Source: a virus. Taken from it: DNA of 64,000 nucleotides. The translations under genes and the position numbers were made by a program. The DNA is taken from the IMG/VR virus record IMGVR_UViG_3300031643_000106, positions 1 through 64,000 of that record; one strand, given 5' to 3'. The notes under the pieces are model-generated. The model was given only the letters and a program-made list of their open reading frames with translations, was not told the origin of the DNA and searched no databases. Below, piece after piece: positions 5,170 through 15,144 of the stretch (its first letter is position 1; every line of letters begins with the position of its first letter).

Positions 5170-7005
5170 ATGAACGAATTAAATAGATTTCTCGAACAGC
5201 ATATAAATATCGCTGCAAAGGAGCGGAAAGAAGGTGGGTTAGTACGCAAATTCATGCCACAGGGTGTCGGGCAGACAGCTTTTATGGAAAGCTTGAAGTA
5301 CATTATCTTCCTTATGGGTGGTAACGACAGCGGCAAGACATTCTGCGGTATGATGAAGGCGGCACACCATATCATTCCAGCAAAGGACATACAGGGTAAC
5401 TACACTGGATACACAATTCATCCCTACCGGAAGATACGCATACCTCCTAATGGCATTGAAGGTTGGATTAGCACCTATTCCGAAAAGACACAGATAAGCA
5501 ACATCAAATCGCAGTACGAGCGCATACTTGACCCATTCGAGATAGACCATACCTCGGAGGCAGGCGCAAGACGTGTTGCGGAATTTGATAGAGGTGGTAA
5601 GATATTCTTTAAGTGGCAGACACGCGGCAAGAAAGACTACGAAGGCGATAAAATGGATTTCATCTTTGCCGACGAGCCGCACAAGAAAGAGTTACTTAAT
5701 GAATCCATAGCGCGTCTAATCAACCGCAAGGGTACACTATGGAACTGCGCTACGCTAGTCAGTGACGTTGATAGACCAGATATTGGCATGGCTGATATAC
5801 AATGGCTACAGGAAGAGATAATCGAGGCTGTGCTTAAAGAGCCAGAAAAATATCCCATATACGATGTTATATATGCCGAGACAAAAGATAACCCCTTCTC
5901 GCATTACGACTTTGCAGTTCAGGCTTTTGCGTTCATGTCAGAAGCCGAGCGCATTGTGCGGCTTACGGGCAGGCTTATTGGCTATAGCCGCCTGTGTTGG
6001 TTTGACCAAGTTATGTTAGAGAAGATAGATACCTACCTTCGTGAGAATCCCGATGTAGCTACGCCTGAGTATGGCACATTACGCGCTGATGTAGATGACC
6101 CTGCTCCAGAGGATATATATTTCGTGCCTTCAGCTATGCAGGACTTTCCTGACAAGCCACGCGGGAACTGGATAATCAAGATATGGGAACACCCAATGGA
6201 CAGGAATCAACTAGACCGACCTCGATACTACGTGGGTTGCGATAGTAGCGAAGGTACGGCAGGTGGCGATTATACTGCCGCTTATGTAAAAAAAGAAAAT
6301 AGGGAAGTAGTTGCATGTCTATATGGGCATATTACGGAAATCGAATTAGCCCGTCAGCTATGGCTATTAGGGCATTACTACGCTGACGCTGATGGCAAAC
6401 CTGCGCTGATGGCAATTGAGGTAAATGCTGGTGCAGGGAGTGTAACATGCAAATTTCTCTTGACAGGACACGCAGAACTTGGTATAAATAAGTATGACGG
6501 TACGCGTATTTATAAGCGTCCTGAAGAGAAAGACCTTCAGCGCGGGTTTAACTATATAGGCACAACCCCCGGATGGTTTACCAGCCCGCGCACACGCAGG
6601 CATTTGCTGACTGACATGCGGGAAGATATAGGCGCAACCTATGAAGCCATAGGTAAGATGCCTCCTGATCCACCTGTTATACCCGACAGGGTGTTTATGG
6701 AGGAGGCACGACGCTTTATACTACAGCCTGACGGCAAGAAGTACGCTGCTACATCAGGCGTGAGTAATGACGACTGTTTGATAGCAAGTGCGATTTGCGA
6801 TGAAGCAATTAAGCAAGGGTCTTATTCAGTTCCTAAACACGAACAGCGACAAAAGGCTAAGAAGTTGCCTAATATGTATTATGACCCTGATAAGCCAGAA
6901 AGCAATGAAATTATATTAAATATTGATGGCTACCTAAAAGACCTACAGGAACGGCGGAAGGTAAACGCTTTTCGTGAAAAGATGAATGTTAGAAGGAGGA
7001 AATGA
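5170..7005 (+). CDS. terL: Terminase large subunit, 611 aa
   Basis: This is the DNA-packaging ATPase-nuclease that docks on the portal. Walker A is GGNDSGKT at about 50-57, Walker B is FIFADE at about 164-169, and the RNase H-like nuclease begins around YYVGCDSSEGTAGGDY in the second half, with its acidic residues present. Length fits podovirus-like TerL. ATG 5170 has no Shine-Dalgarno because the terminator T tract precedes it; M29 at 5254 with AAGGTG upstream is an alternative start. No small terminase subunit is recognised nearby. Confidence 0.93.
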   Translation: MNELNRFLEQHINIAAKERKEGGLVRKFMPQGVGQTAFMESLKYIIFLMGGNDSGKTFCGMMKAAHHIIPAKDIQGNYTGYTIHPYRKIRIPPNGIEGWISTYSEKTQISNIKSQYERILDPFEIDHTSEAGARRVAEFDRGGKIFFKWQTRGKKDYEGDKMDFIFADEPHKKELLNESIARLINRKGTLWNCATLVSDVDRPDIGMADIQWLQEEIIEAVLKEPEKYPIYDVIYAETKDNPFSHYDFAVQAFAFMSEAERIVRLTGRLIGYSRLCWFDQVMLEKIDTYLRENPDVATPEYGTLRADVDDPAPEDIYFVPSAMQDFPDKPRGNWIIKIWEHPMDRNQLDRPRYYVGCDSSEGTAGGDYTAAYVKKENREVVACLYGHITEIELARQLWLLGHYYADADGKPALMAIEVNAGAGSVTCKFLLTGHAELGINKYDGTRIYKRPEEKDLQRGFNYIGTTPGWFTSPRTRRHLLTDMREDIGATYEAIGKMPPDPPVIPDRVFMEEARRFILQPDGKKYAATSGVSNDDCLIASAICDEAIKQGSYSVPKHEQRQKAKKLPNMYYDPDKPESNEIILNIDGYLKDLQERRKVNAFREKMNVRRRK

Positions 7006-7430
7006 TGGCAATACCGGAAATGCAGATAGCCGAAGATGCTTTACAAAATGTCTTTGCCGAGCGCAAGGCATATAGAGATCAACTGGACATCGCTAGAAAC
7101 GAAATAGATGCTATGCAACGCAAGATAGACGCACAGCAAGCCGACCTTGAGGCGTTAGAGCCATTCAGGTCGATTGCCATGAAGCCACTACTTTCCATGC
7201 CTGTGTACTTAGGCGATAAGCAGGTAATAGATATGCTGCGTGGAGCGTTAGTTAAGGCATTTGGTCGGCAGTATGATATTGGTGGCATAGAAAAAGGCGA
7301 TACCGTTGCAAAGAAGATAGCGCGTGACAAGATGGCTGACTTTGTGCAGGCATGTATCTATGACACAATAAAGTTTCATTATAATAACACTATGTCGCGA
7401 CACTTCCCAGAGGCAGATTTTAGACGATGA
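7005..7430 (+). CDS. Hypothetical protein between terminase and portal, 141 aa
   Basis: Start at the second of two adjacent ATGs, with GGAGG at proper distance; the gene overlaps the end of terL. Residues about 20-50 form a coiled coil (RNEIDAMQRKIDAQQADLEA). The rest is helical. Position suggests a head or connector accessory protein; no family is recognised. Confidence 0.65.
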   Translation: MAIPEMQIAEDALQNVFAERKAYRDQLDIARNEIDAMQRKIDAQQADLEALEPFRSIAMKPLLSMPVYLGDKQVIDMLRGALVKAFGRQYDIGGIEKGDTVAKKIARDKMADFVQACIYDTIKFHYNNTMSRHFPEADFRR

Positions 7431-9355
7431 AAACCGATAAGTGGTACTCAGTAGATAGGTTAGAAGCCATGTATGATGAGGTGGATACACACCCGTCATA
7501 CAAGCGGTATATAGGCGAGTTTCAGCGCGCTATGAAGTTCTATCGCGGCGACGGCTGGTGGGAAATGGATGAGGACTATGACGATGTTTTGATTGACGAC
7601 AGGATACCAGTCTACAAAGAAAATGAAATCAACCGCGCTGTTAATGACGCTAATTCAATTCTACTAAAGAATAAGCCTATTGTTCATACTCACCCAATGC
7701 TAAGTGCCGATAGTGATTTATCAAATGATATGGATCAGATACTATACGCCTCATGGAAGACATCTAATACACAGCATACGGCAAGAACGATGTTGAAAAT
7801 GAGTCAGATCGGTGGACTGGCTATTGGGAAGACTTACTGGAATAAGTCAGAAACCGCCAAGCATCCCGACGGCGAAGTAGGATTGGTGTATATTGCGCCT
7901 ACTATGATACGCGTTGACCCGGTTGCGCCTAATGACAAGCGAGGTCGTGGGGCGAGATATATTATTCATTCTACAATGCGGACGCCAGAAGAAATAGCCG
8001 TGCGCTATGGCACTGAAGGGCTGGCGGCAATGGGTATACGCAACATACGCGGCAGGTCTACTACGCATCTAATGGATTACTATGACGAGTTAAAGCAACT
8101 AGAATACCAGAATAAAAAAGACGAAGATGCTGAGGTTGATAAGCGCATCGAAGTCCGCGAATACTGGCTGTTCCCCACCACTGATGATACATTCTATTTA
8201 GTAACAGGCATCGACCCGACTATTGGCAAATACAAGTATGGCGCAGTAGTTACGCTGATTAAGAACGCCGTAGTTCGTATAGACCCTAATCCCTTTAACA
8301 CGCGTCGCACGATGAAAGGCGAGGGTTTTGATAAACCCAAGTCCGAAGAAGCTGGACATAAGATGCACCCATTCGTTTTCTGGTACTGGAAGCGCGATGC
8401 TAATGAAGATGGAGATAACGGTATATACGAATGCGAAGGTATGGTCAAGCAAATGGAATCCACACAGGTAGCGGCTGATGCACTTGGTAGGAACATTCAC
8501 CAGAATGCTTCTTCTACTGCCAATGCTGGATTGGATATTATAGAAGATGCACTTGTTACTCCATTAAATGAAATATTTATGCTACCGGGCGAGATTTTAC
8601 GGTTCAACGCCGCTTATGGCGGAAACTTAGATAATGTCAGGAAATGGAGAGCAGGCAATCCACTACCTGCTTTTGTCATGGACTTATGGCGCGAGAAGAA
8701 AAGGAATATACCGCTGCTTGGTGGCGTACAGCCGGGCATGACAGGATTATCGCCAGAGGGTACTTCACACTTGCCCACTGGCGCAGTAGCGGCACTGCAA
8801 GAGGCGTCATTCACGCCCATGTGGTCGCCTACTGATGAACTAGAAGCCGCTATCGAAGACATTGCCATCAGGTACTTAGGCATGATACAGCAGTATTATA
8901 AGCCCGATAGGTATGTTGATATAAGCGATGTTGGAGAGGCACGTTATTTACAGATACAGGGCAAGCACATCACGTCTCGCTTCAATCTATTCGTCGTAGC
9001 CGGTACAACTACGCCGCTATATGATATTGAACGCGATACGCGGTTAAGTGCTATACAGGAGCGGGTGGATAATTCCATAGCCGCATCACTTGCTATGGGT
9101 AGTAGTGTACCCATGCAAAGTTGCCTTATATACCTTCGCAACCTGCGCTATCCTTATGCCTACGACTGGATACAACTTCTACGACAGCAAATAGATATAT
9201 TAGAAAGCCGTATGCAGGATCAGATGCTACAGGAACAGGAAGTAGCGCAAATGCAGGAACAGCAGCCGCAAGAGGAGATTGATTATTCTGCCCTTGAGGA
9301 ATTAGCTGGCGAAGGACAAACACCAGATGATATACTAGCAGCACTAGAGAGCTAG
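7427..9355 (+). CDS. Portal (head-tail connector) protein, 642 aa
   Basis: Portal rings sit at one capsid vertex and pass DNA. Placement between terminase and scaffold, length, and the pattern of an N-terminal YKRYIGEFQRAMKFYRGDGW region, a long mixed core and a Gln/Glu-rich C-terminal helix (QEQEVAQMQEQQPQEE) match podovirus-type portals. It overlaps the previous gene by 4 nt (ATGA). Confidence 0.9.
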   Translation: MKTDKWYSVDRLEAMYDEVDTHPSYKRYIGEFQRAMKFYRGDGWWEMDEDYDDVLIDDRIPVYKENEINRAVNDANSILLKNKPIVHTHPMLSADSDLSNDMDQILYASWKTSNTQHTARTMLKMSQIGGLAIGKTYWNKSETAKHPDGEVGLVYIAPTMIRVDPVAPNDKRGRGARYIIHSTMRTPEEIAVRYGTEGLAAMGIRNIRGRSTTHLMDYYDELKQLEYQNKKDEDAEVDKRIEVREYWLFPTTDDTFYLVTGIDPTIGKYKYGAVVTLIKNAVVRIDPNPFNTRRTMKGEGFDKPKSEEAGHKMHPFVFWYWKRDANEDGDNGIYECEGMVKQMESTQVAADALGRNIHQNASSTANAGLDIIEDALVTPLNEIFMLPGEILRFNAAYGGNLDNVRKWRAGNPLPAFVMDLWREKKRNIPLLGGVQPGMTGLSPEGTSHLPTGAVAALQEASFTPMWSPTDELEAAIEDIAIRYLGMIQQYYKPDRYVDISDVGEARYLQIQGKHITSRFNLFVVAGTTTPLYDIERDTRLSAIQERVDNSIAASLAMGSSVPMQSCLIYLRNLRYPYAYDWIQLLRQQIDILESRMQDQMLQEQEVAQMQEQQPQEEIDYSALEELAGEGQTPDDILAALES

Positions 9356-9360
9356 GCTAA

Positions 9361-9384
9361 ATGTCGGCCACTGTCGGTCGGCAT
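9361..9384 (+). promoter_or_regulatory. Intergenic hairpin before the scaffold gene
   Basis: ATGTCGGCC pairs with GGTCGGCAT (9 bp with wobbles) around ACTGTC, just upstream of the AGGAGG of the next gene. There is no T tract; likely an mRNA stability or translation element. Confidence 0.5.
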
Positions 9385-9399
9385 ATTTAGGAGGATGAA

Positions 9400-10392
9400 A
9401 TGGCAGAAGTATTAGATACGACTTCCAAAGAAACGCAGGCTAGTGAATCTGAAAAGACATTGGCTGGCGCAGGGAGTACCGAATCGCAACCCGGCGGGAC
9501 AATAGCTTTCAATGCGAAGGCTATGTACCAGAATCCCTTGAATCCAGAAGAAGAAATAACAGGCGCACAGTTACAGCAAATAGTCAACAGAGGAACATTG
9601 TTTGACAAAGCACAGTCACAGCGCGATAAGGAACGTTCTGAAAGAGAAAGGCTTGCGGTTGACAACGAGAATTTGAAGATAGCGAAAGAAAAAGCCGAAG
9701 CCGAGCTAGCACAGCAAACAGAAAAAGGACGAATTGCCGAGACTATCCGTGACATGGGTATTGGCGCAAAGGCGCAGGTTAGTGACTGGGACGATGACGA
9801 CGATAAGCCAACTATGACGCCAGAAGAGATCACCCGCCGTGTGGAAGAAATAGCTGAAAGGCGTGTGGCTGCTGCGGTTGAAGCATTGGAGAAAAAAAAC
9901 GTAGATAACCAGACGCAGTATCTTAACTCACTTAAACAAGAACAGGAGACTGAACGTATTGTTAGCGATACTATGAGTAGCGCAAGGCGTGTAGCGTTAC
10001 AGACGCAACAGGCGAATTTACCTGATATTGCTGCTACGGATATTGAGGCAGCATTGGATATGCAGACATTAGCATCTCTGCGAGATGACGAAGCGCGTGA
10101 GGCTTTAAGAAACCGCGATACCGACACTTTTCAGGTAAAGTTGTTTGAAGCTGAGGAACTACGCACAAAGGCTGTTGATACAATGGCACAACTGCGGCTT
10201 CAGCAGGCTACCAAAACCGCTGAGAAGGAACGCGCAACGGAAATTGAATTCATGTCTGGTGGTACACGTCCGCCAGAGCTATCTGATATTAAGCCTACTG
10301 TTAATAAGGCAAAGGCGCGGGCAAATCAGCGGAAGCGCGTAGAGATAGCTACACGTCATAGTCTTGCGCGTGAGAAGCGCAATAATCGTTAA
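9400..10392 (+). CDS. Putative scaffolding protein, 330 aa
   Basis: ATG 9400 follows AGGAGG. The protein is acidic, almost entirely helical, with long coiled coils (about 60-120, RDKERSERERLAVDNENLK) and a basic C-terminus (RANQRKRVEIATRHSLAREK). This composition and placement directly before the major capsid gene are typical of scaffold proteins that guide procapsid assembly and then leave. Confidence 0.8.
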   Translation: MAEVLDTTSKETQASESEKTLAGAGSTESQPGGTIAFNAKAMYQNPLNPEEEITGAQLQQIVNRGTLFDKAQSQRDKERSERERLAVDNENLKIAKEKAEAELAQQTEKGRIAETIRDMGIGAKAQVSDWDDDDDKPTMTPEEITRRVEEIAERRVAAAVEALEKKNVDNQTQYLNSLKQEQETERIVSDTMSSARRVALQTQQANLPDIAATDIEAALDMQTLASLRDDEAREALRNRDTDTFQVKLFEAEELRTKAVDTMAQLRLQQATKTAEKERATEIEFMSGGTRPPELSDIKPTVNKAKARANQRKRVEIATRHSLAREKRNNR

Positions 10393-10410
10393 GTCACCCG
10401 AAGGAGTGAC
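10393..10410 (+). promoter_or_regulatory. Small hairpin holding the capsid-gene ribosome site
   Basis: GTCAC pairs with GTGAC; the AAGGAG ribosome site (10401-10406) lies in the loop and edge of the stem. It may present or mask the site for the major capsid gene. Confidence 0.45.
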
Positions 10411-10415
10411 ATATA

Positions 10416-11588
10416 ATGGCTTATACAGACCCTACATTTGACGCCGGGAGTTGGATAACCGAAAACATTGCGGATATTAGACTCGTAATGGAAGGTATCT
10501 ACGACATCCATCAGGACGCTTCGCCTACGTTACAGATACTTATGGCGAATTCCATGTCTGAGGAAGTCGGCCCTGCGCGTCAGATACACACTAAAATAAG
10601 ACACGGACTATACGATGTTCGTGTAGCACCAAACTCGAAGATACGCTTTGAGACACCAGACATCGACCCGTTCCATCAAGCGACATGGGATATGAAGCGG
10701 TGGTATGCGTCTGCTGGTACTGACTATGAAGAGATGATGCTTTATGGTCGTGGCAACCGCAGCCGCATAAAGTTGGTCGAAGAAAAAGTGGAAATAGTTC
10801 GGCAGAGTTTGGCGATAAAGATGAACTACTCAATATTCTCTGACTGGATGGAGACAATCACTGGTGGTTCATTCAGCCTAGAGGATGAGTTATCGGAAAA
10901 TCCTGTTCCGCCTAGTATGAATATAAGCGGTATGGGGTCTACTCATACAAATCGTATATTCTCGCTACCGATGTTTACCCGCACTCATGCTACAGGGCAT
11001 ACAATGGGTAACATCAGTTCAGCTAACGCCTACTGGAAGACGACTTCTACGCTAGGCACAGGTAGCGATGCCGCCCGCGCGACAACTGGCGACAATATAG
11101 ACATCTGCAATAACGGTGGGTCGATGACGACCTTCGAGAACTTGACTGTTGCCGCTATCCGCACTCACTTAAACAAAGTACAGCGCGGCGCAGGAACGGA
11201 ATTGCTATGCGCTACTCCAGCAGACTTATATGACGTACTGGAGGATTACTTGCTATCCGAGCGTAGGCGTGGTGCGAATGACTCTGATAATGCCAGTCCT
11301 ATCATGGACTTGGGCATTAACGCCGTAATTCGCATGATTAGTCGCAACTGCACGTTCTACGTGGATAACATGATGACCGACCTGTGGCCTAATAGCTTGT
11401 TCTTCTGGTCAACTGACCACTTGAAGCTGCAATTAGACCCAGGCATGGGGCCGTGGCTTGTGCCATTCGAGCGCATACCGGGCGGAAACATGTACGCGAT
11501 GGGGGCGGTCTACTTGGGTAATCTCATTATCCCAGACGGCGGAAGTCGCCGGGCGTTATCTGAAATGCACGGTTACGATGCACCATAG
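10416..11588 (+). CDS. Major capsid protein, 390 aa
   Basis: The gene lies between the scaffold gene and a small structural gene, the standard place for the HK97-fold capsid subunit, and its length fits. It starts MAYTDPTFDAGSWITEN and shows a long helix (about 110-145) with a beta-rich second half ending in PDGGSRRALSEMHGYDAP. The assignment rests on synteny and composition, as no short motif defines the fold. Confidence 0.85.
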   Translation: MAYTDPTFDAGSWITENIADIRLVMEGIYDIHQDASPTLQILMANSMSEEVGPARQIHTKIRHGLYDVRVAPNSKIRFETPDIDPFHQATWDMKRWYASAGTDYEEMMLYGRGNRSRIKLVEEKVEIVRQSLAIKMNYSIFSDWMETITGGSFSLEDELSENPVPPSMNISGMGSTHTNRIFSLPMFTRTHATGHTMGNISSANAYWKTTSTLGTGSDAARATTGDNIDICNNGGSMTTFENLTVAAIRTHLNKVQRGAGTELLCATPADLYDVLEDYLLSERRRGANDSDNASPIMDLGINAVIRMISRNCTFYVDNMMTDLWPNSLFFWSTDHLKLQLDPGMGPWLVPFERIPGGNMYAMGAVYLGNLIIPDGGSRRALSEMHGYDAP

Positions 11589-11609
11589 CACCATAAGGAG
11601 GTGTTACGA

Positions 11610-12092
11610 ATGGATTATATGAATGTTGATCTAGATAAAATATACACCAGTCAGGACTTCCCTCTTGGTGCGCGGTATGCAGATAACGACGGTCGTGTGT
11701 TTCGGTTCGTGAAGTATAACGATGGCGATGGCGAGGTCGTTGGTGTTGCTGGTCAATTGGTTATCGGCCTTGATAGTGCCTATCCCGATGGCGAAGTGAC
11801 TATGGATTATAGTTCTGCAACGATAAAGGCTATCGCCAATGACGCTCGTGGCTTCTTGCAGGCTGCACTGACCGATGGAGCATACGGTTGGGTGCAGACG
11901 TGGGGAAGAAACCGCAAGGCGGCATTGACTGGCACAGGTATTGACGCACAGGGCGAACAGGTGATGAAACACGCTACTACCGACGGTGCTATTGACACAT
12001 GGACAGCCGGCGAAGTCCTCGGTACAGCACTGGAAGTTGACGCTACGGCAGCACAGGCTGTTGGTACTTTGCAAATAAAGATAGCATCATAA
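11610..12092 (+). CDS. Putative capsid decoration or head protein, 160 aa
   Basis: ATG 11610 lies 7 nt after AAGGAGG; the GTG at 11601 overlaps that site and is unlikely. The protein begins MDYMNVDLDKIYTSQDFP and is beta-rich with many Gly, Ala and Asp (TDGAYGWVQTWGRNRKAAL), like small head-stabilising proteins that follow the capsid gene in many phages. Confidence 0.7.
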   Translation: MDYMNVDLDKIYTSQDFPLGARYADNDGRVFRFVKYNDGDGEVVGVAGQLVIGLDSAYPDGEVTMDYSSATIKAIANDARGFLQAALTDGAYGWVQTWGRNRKAALTGTGIDAQGEQVMKHATTDGAIDTWTAGEVLGTALEVDATAAQAVGTLQIKIAS

Positions 12093-12123
12093 CTATCTCG
12101 TATAGTACCCTAGCATAACAGGA

Positions 12124-12147
12124 CAGGGGCGGCGCAAGTCGCCCCTG
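12124..12147 (+). promoter_or_regulatory. GC-rich hairpin after the head genes
   Basis: CAGGGGC (12124-12130) pairs with GCCCCTG (12141-12147), extended inward to 9 bp, with no T tract. It separates the head genes from the sugar island and may act as an RNA-processing or stability element. Confidence 0.5.
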
Positions 12148-12153
12148 ATTACT

Positions 12154-12357
12154 ATGTCAAAATTCGAGAAGGCACTGGCAGACGCACTAGCAGAAAAGGT
12201 ACGCAGGGAAGAACTAATGCGTAATCCGCAGTATAGTGCTGATATAAAGAGTATCAAGGAGTTTATAAATGCCAACACAGGCTTTCGATTGGCTACCATC
12301 TCAGTAGAGAAGGGTGATATTACTATTATAAAGCTAAGAGCAAAGGAGCAATATTGA
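12154..12357 (+). CDS. Hypothetical small protein, 67 aa
   Basis: The frame begins MSKFEKALADALAEKVRR: a charged helix followed by a short alpha/beta end. The ribosome site is weak because the preceding hairpin occupies it. Its stop overlaps the TTG start of the heptosyltransferase-like gene (TTGA), supporting co-translation. Confidence 0.5.
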   Translation: MSKFEKALADALAEKVRREELMRNPQYSADIKSIKEFINANTGFRLATISVEKGDITIIKLRAKEQY

Positions 12358-14144
12358 ACATCTTCCCTCCTATTGGAATCTACCAGCCGTGGCATATTGG
12401 CGATAATGTTCTTATTGAGCCAATAGCCAGAAAATTTGCTGAGTTATTTAGCCAGAAAATTTACGTTCTTTCCAAATATCCCGAACTATATAACGAACAC
12501 CCTGATATAATTTCCACATACTTAGATGCGCGCGGCTGCCATGCTGATATGCGCGTAATAGACCTAACTGCGAGCATCGCCAGCGTAGGAGAAAGCAATG
12601 GTCGTAGATATTCTCTTGGCGGCAAGATGCAGCGTATGTGGGACAAGGCTGGCTTGCAATTCGAGTTATTAAAGCCGAAGTTATACTTATCATCGGCAGA
12701 GAAAAATCAGGCAATTAACGTCAAGCATCTATTTGATGTACCATGCGCTGGAATTGCCATTACCAGCAGGGCGAAACTAAAGCATTATCCATATATCATG
12801 TCCGTAATTAACGGTATGCAGAAAGCGGGATGTGCGGTCTTCCTATTTAGTGATGCGCTACCTCGCATGTATGCCAATATGGGAACGTATAATATCATTA
12901 ACCGTCCGTTGCGGGAAGTCATGATGTATCTCTCAGTAATGGATGTTGTGATCGGGCCGGATACTGGATTGCTGCATATAGCTGGTGCGCTAGATAGAAG
13001 CATAGTTCCAATCACGCGGGCGTTCTGGGAGGATATATACGATTCTTATGATAAATGCCATGTAATAGCAACGCCATATTCCAGTCGTTATGCCCTATGG
13101 TCGATACCGCCATCTAAGCCCATTAAAGCCGCAAAAGAAGTATTGGAGAGTAGTGCTAATACTGTCGTGCATAAGCCTATCAAATATGATAAAGATAATA
13201 TTGCATTATTCCGCTTGGACGGTCTTGGTGGAACAGTGACTTTGATAGACCAAGCGAAGAAAATCTATGACATAACTGGCAACAAAGTCGTTTTAATAGT
13301 ACGCGGCTATGGAGATGCCTTTAATGGTGTTCCGTACATAAAGGGCGTTATAGAAGTAGGGCATGTAAAGTGGCATGAATGTATTGCTGATATGCGAGAG
13401 CAGTTCGATACTATAGCTGAAATACGATTTGGACTTGGACTGTGGCATCAAAACGGGAAGAAGATATTCGAGCAGGACTTTGAGCCGATGCGTGGTATAT
13501 TTGATAGATTTCCACTTGACTTAATGAAACTAGAGATACACGGTATGCACCATATACTGACTACGGATATGTCTTTAGGCTTGCCGTATAATGCAATAGA
13601 AGGCGAGATATGCAACTACGCTCCAGTAGAAGTACCACTTCCAGAATGCTATTTAGTAGTAAATAACGGTGTTGACGTGCAGCATAAAGGCATGAAGCAG
13701 ACTAAATGTTGGGATGGATGGGATGACTTGCATAAGCTAATAGACATAGATATAGTGCAGGTAGGAACGCCACATGATGCCGTTATCAAAGGCGCAATAG
13801 ACTTTCGTGGCAAGACCAATATGGCACAGTTATTTTCTATATTACGTGATGCAGATGCCGTGCTTTGTGGCGAAGGGGGTATAATGCACCTCGCACATTT
13901 CGTTGGTGCAAAGAATACCTTAGTAGTGCGCGGGCCGACGCGTGGGAAGTTGTTTGAATATCCTAACCAGACTATGATTGATTCATATATATGCGAGCCG
14001 TGTTGCGGCGATACAGCCGACTGGTATATGAATTGTCCTTTGAGTATAGATGCTGTGTGCATGAAGTCAATAACACCAGAAAGAGTTGCATTTAATATAA
14101 CGGAGGTGCTTAATGAAGATTTGGTTACGGCTGCACGGATATGA
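12354..14144 (+). CDS. Tandem GT9-type (heptosyltransferase-like) glycosyltransferase, 596 aa
   Basis: Two GT-B units lie in one chain. The first has an N-terminal GIYQPWHIGDNV and VIGPDTGLLHIAGALD near residues 200-215. The second has FRLDGLGGTV and DADAVLCGEGGIMHLAHFVG near 495-515. The D/E-G-G/T-x-H pattern marks GT9, the ADP-heptose:LPS heptosyltransferase family. It probably transfers a heptose-like sugar to a host or virion glycan. The TTG start follows AAAGGAG and overlaps the previous stop. Confidence 0.75.
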   Translation: MNIFPPIGIYQPWHIGDNVLIEPIARKFAELFSQKIYVLSKYPELYNEHPDIISTYLDARGCHADMRVIDLTASIASVGESNGRRYSLGGKMQRMWDKAGLQFELLKPKLYLSSAEKNQAINVKHLFDVPCAGIAITSRAKLKHYPYIMSVINGMQKAGCAVFLFSDALPRMYANMGTYNIINRPLREVMMYLSVMDVVIGPDTGLLHIAGALDRSIVPITRAFWEDIYDSYDKCHVIATPYSSRYALWSIPPSKPIKAAKEVLESSANTVVHKPIKYDKDNIALFRLDGLGGTVTLIDQAKKIYDITGNKVVLIVRGYGDAFNGVPYIKGVIEVGHVKWHECIADMREQFDTIAEIRFGLGLWHQNGKKIFEQDFEPMRGIFDRFPLDLMKLEIHGMHHILTTDMSLGLPYNAIEGEICNYAPVEVPLPECYLVVNNGVDVQHKGMKQTKCWDGWDDLHKLIDIDIVQVGTPHDAVIKGAIDFRGKTNMAQLFSILRDADAVLCGEGGIMHLAHFVGAKNTLVVRGPTRGKLFEYPNQTMIDSYICEPCCGDTADWYMNCPLSIDAVCMKSITPERVAFNITEVLNEDLVTAARI

Positions 14145-15144
14145 GCCTTGTTCATGGACTACTGTCTGGGAGGCATTACGGGAAGCGTTTCTTGCCGACG
14201 GTGACGAGATATGTGATGTAATAGAGCCAGAGGAGCCAGAAGAGTATATAGAACTCTGGTGGGGCGACCCGCAGTTCTGGTCGTGGGACAGAAAGCCAGT
14301 AAAGGCGCGTATAGCACTTGCGCTTTCTGAAGCTAATTCCATTCGTGCCGAAGGTAGGCAGAATGTAATACGAAACCTGTGCAACGCAGATGCTATTATA
14401 TGCCCATCTGTCTTTGCTACTACGGCTTTCCGTGAAGCACCAATAGACAGACGGATTTATGTTGCACAATTTGGCGTGAATCCAACAGAGTTTACATACA
14501 TAAAGCGCGACTGGTCTGGCGATATTGTCTTTCTACATGCTGGCGTTACGCAGTTCAGGAAGGGTAGTTGGATGGTAGCAGAGGCGTTTATAGATGCCTT
14601 TAAGGACGTAGACAAGGTTAAACTTATAATAGCCTCGCCACGACCTTCGCCTATGTATACGCAGATGAAGATGGAATACGGGAAGCACCCTAACATAGAC
14701 TTCCTTTGCGAAAGAGAAGATTCCACTAGAGAGTTATATCGTCAAAGCCACATCTATGTGTCTCCACACTTGTCAGAGGGGTTTGGTCTTATGCCATTAG
14801 AGGCGATGGCGACTGGCATGGCTGGTATAATAGCTAGATGTTCTGCGCCGCGTGAATATTTTTCTAAAGACTATGGTTGGTGGATTGAGATGTCTGAGAA
14901 CTATGCGCCTATATCGTCATGTCTGCCAAATACGGCAGGATTCTGGAGGCTACCTGACATCCAATCTCTTTCTGCGTCTATGCGTGAGGCGTATGAACGT
15001 AGAGACGAACTTGAAAACATAGGCAAGAAATCCTCGGAATTTGTCCTGAAGAATATGACTTGGCATCATACCGCAACAAAGATAAAGACCATTATCAAGG
15101 AGGTTATAGATGAGAAAGATTTCGGCAATACTAACAGTATATAA
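14113..15144 (+). CDS. GT4-family glycosyltransferase, 343 aa
   Basis: GT-B fold. The C-terminal half contains HLSEGFGLMPLEAMATGM (about 218-235), the GT4 E-x7-E nucleotide-sugar motif, preceded by FLHAGVTQFRKGSWMVAEAF. It overlaps the previous gene by 32 nt and the next by 35 nt. It is distantly paralogous to the protein at 18684: both begin MKIWLR and contain WWIEM. Acceptor and donor unknown. Confidence 0.75.
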   Translation: MKIWLRLHGYEPCSWTTVWEALREAFLADGDEICDVIEPEEPEEYIELWWGDPQFWSWDRKPVKARIALALSEANSIRAEGRQNVIRNLCNADAIICPSVFATTAFREAPIDRRIYVAQFGVNPTEFTYIKRDWSGDIVFLHAGVTQFRKGSWMVAEAFIDAFKDVDKVKLIIASPRPSPMYTQMKMEYGKHPNIDFLCEREDSTRELYRQSHIYVSPHLSEGFGLMPLEAMATGMAGIIARCSAPREYFSKDYGWWIEMSENYAPISSCLPNTAGFWRLPDIQSLSASMREAYERRDELENIGKKSSEFVLKNMTWHHTATKIKTIIKEVIDEKDFGNTNSI

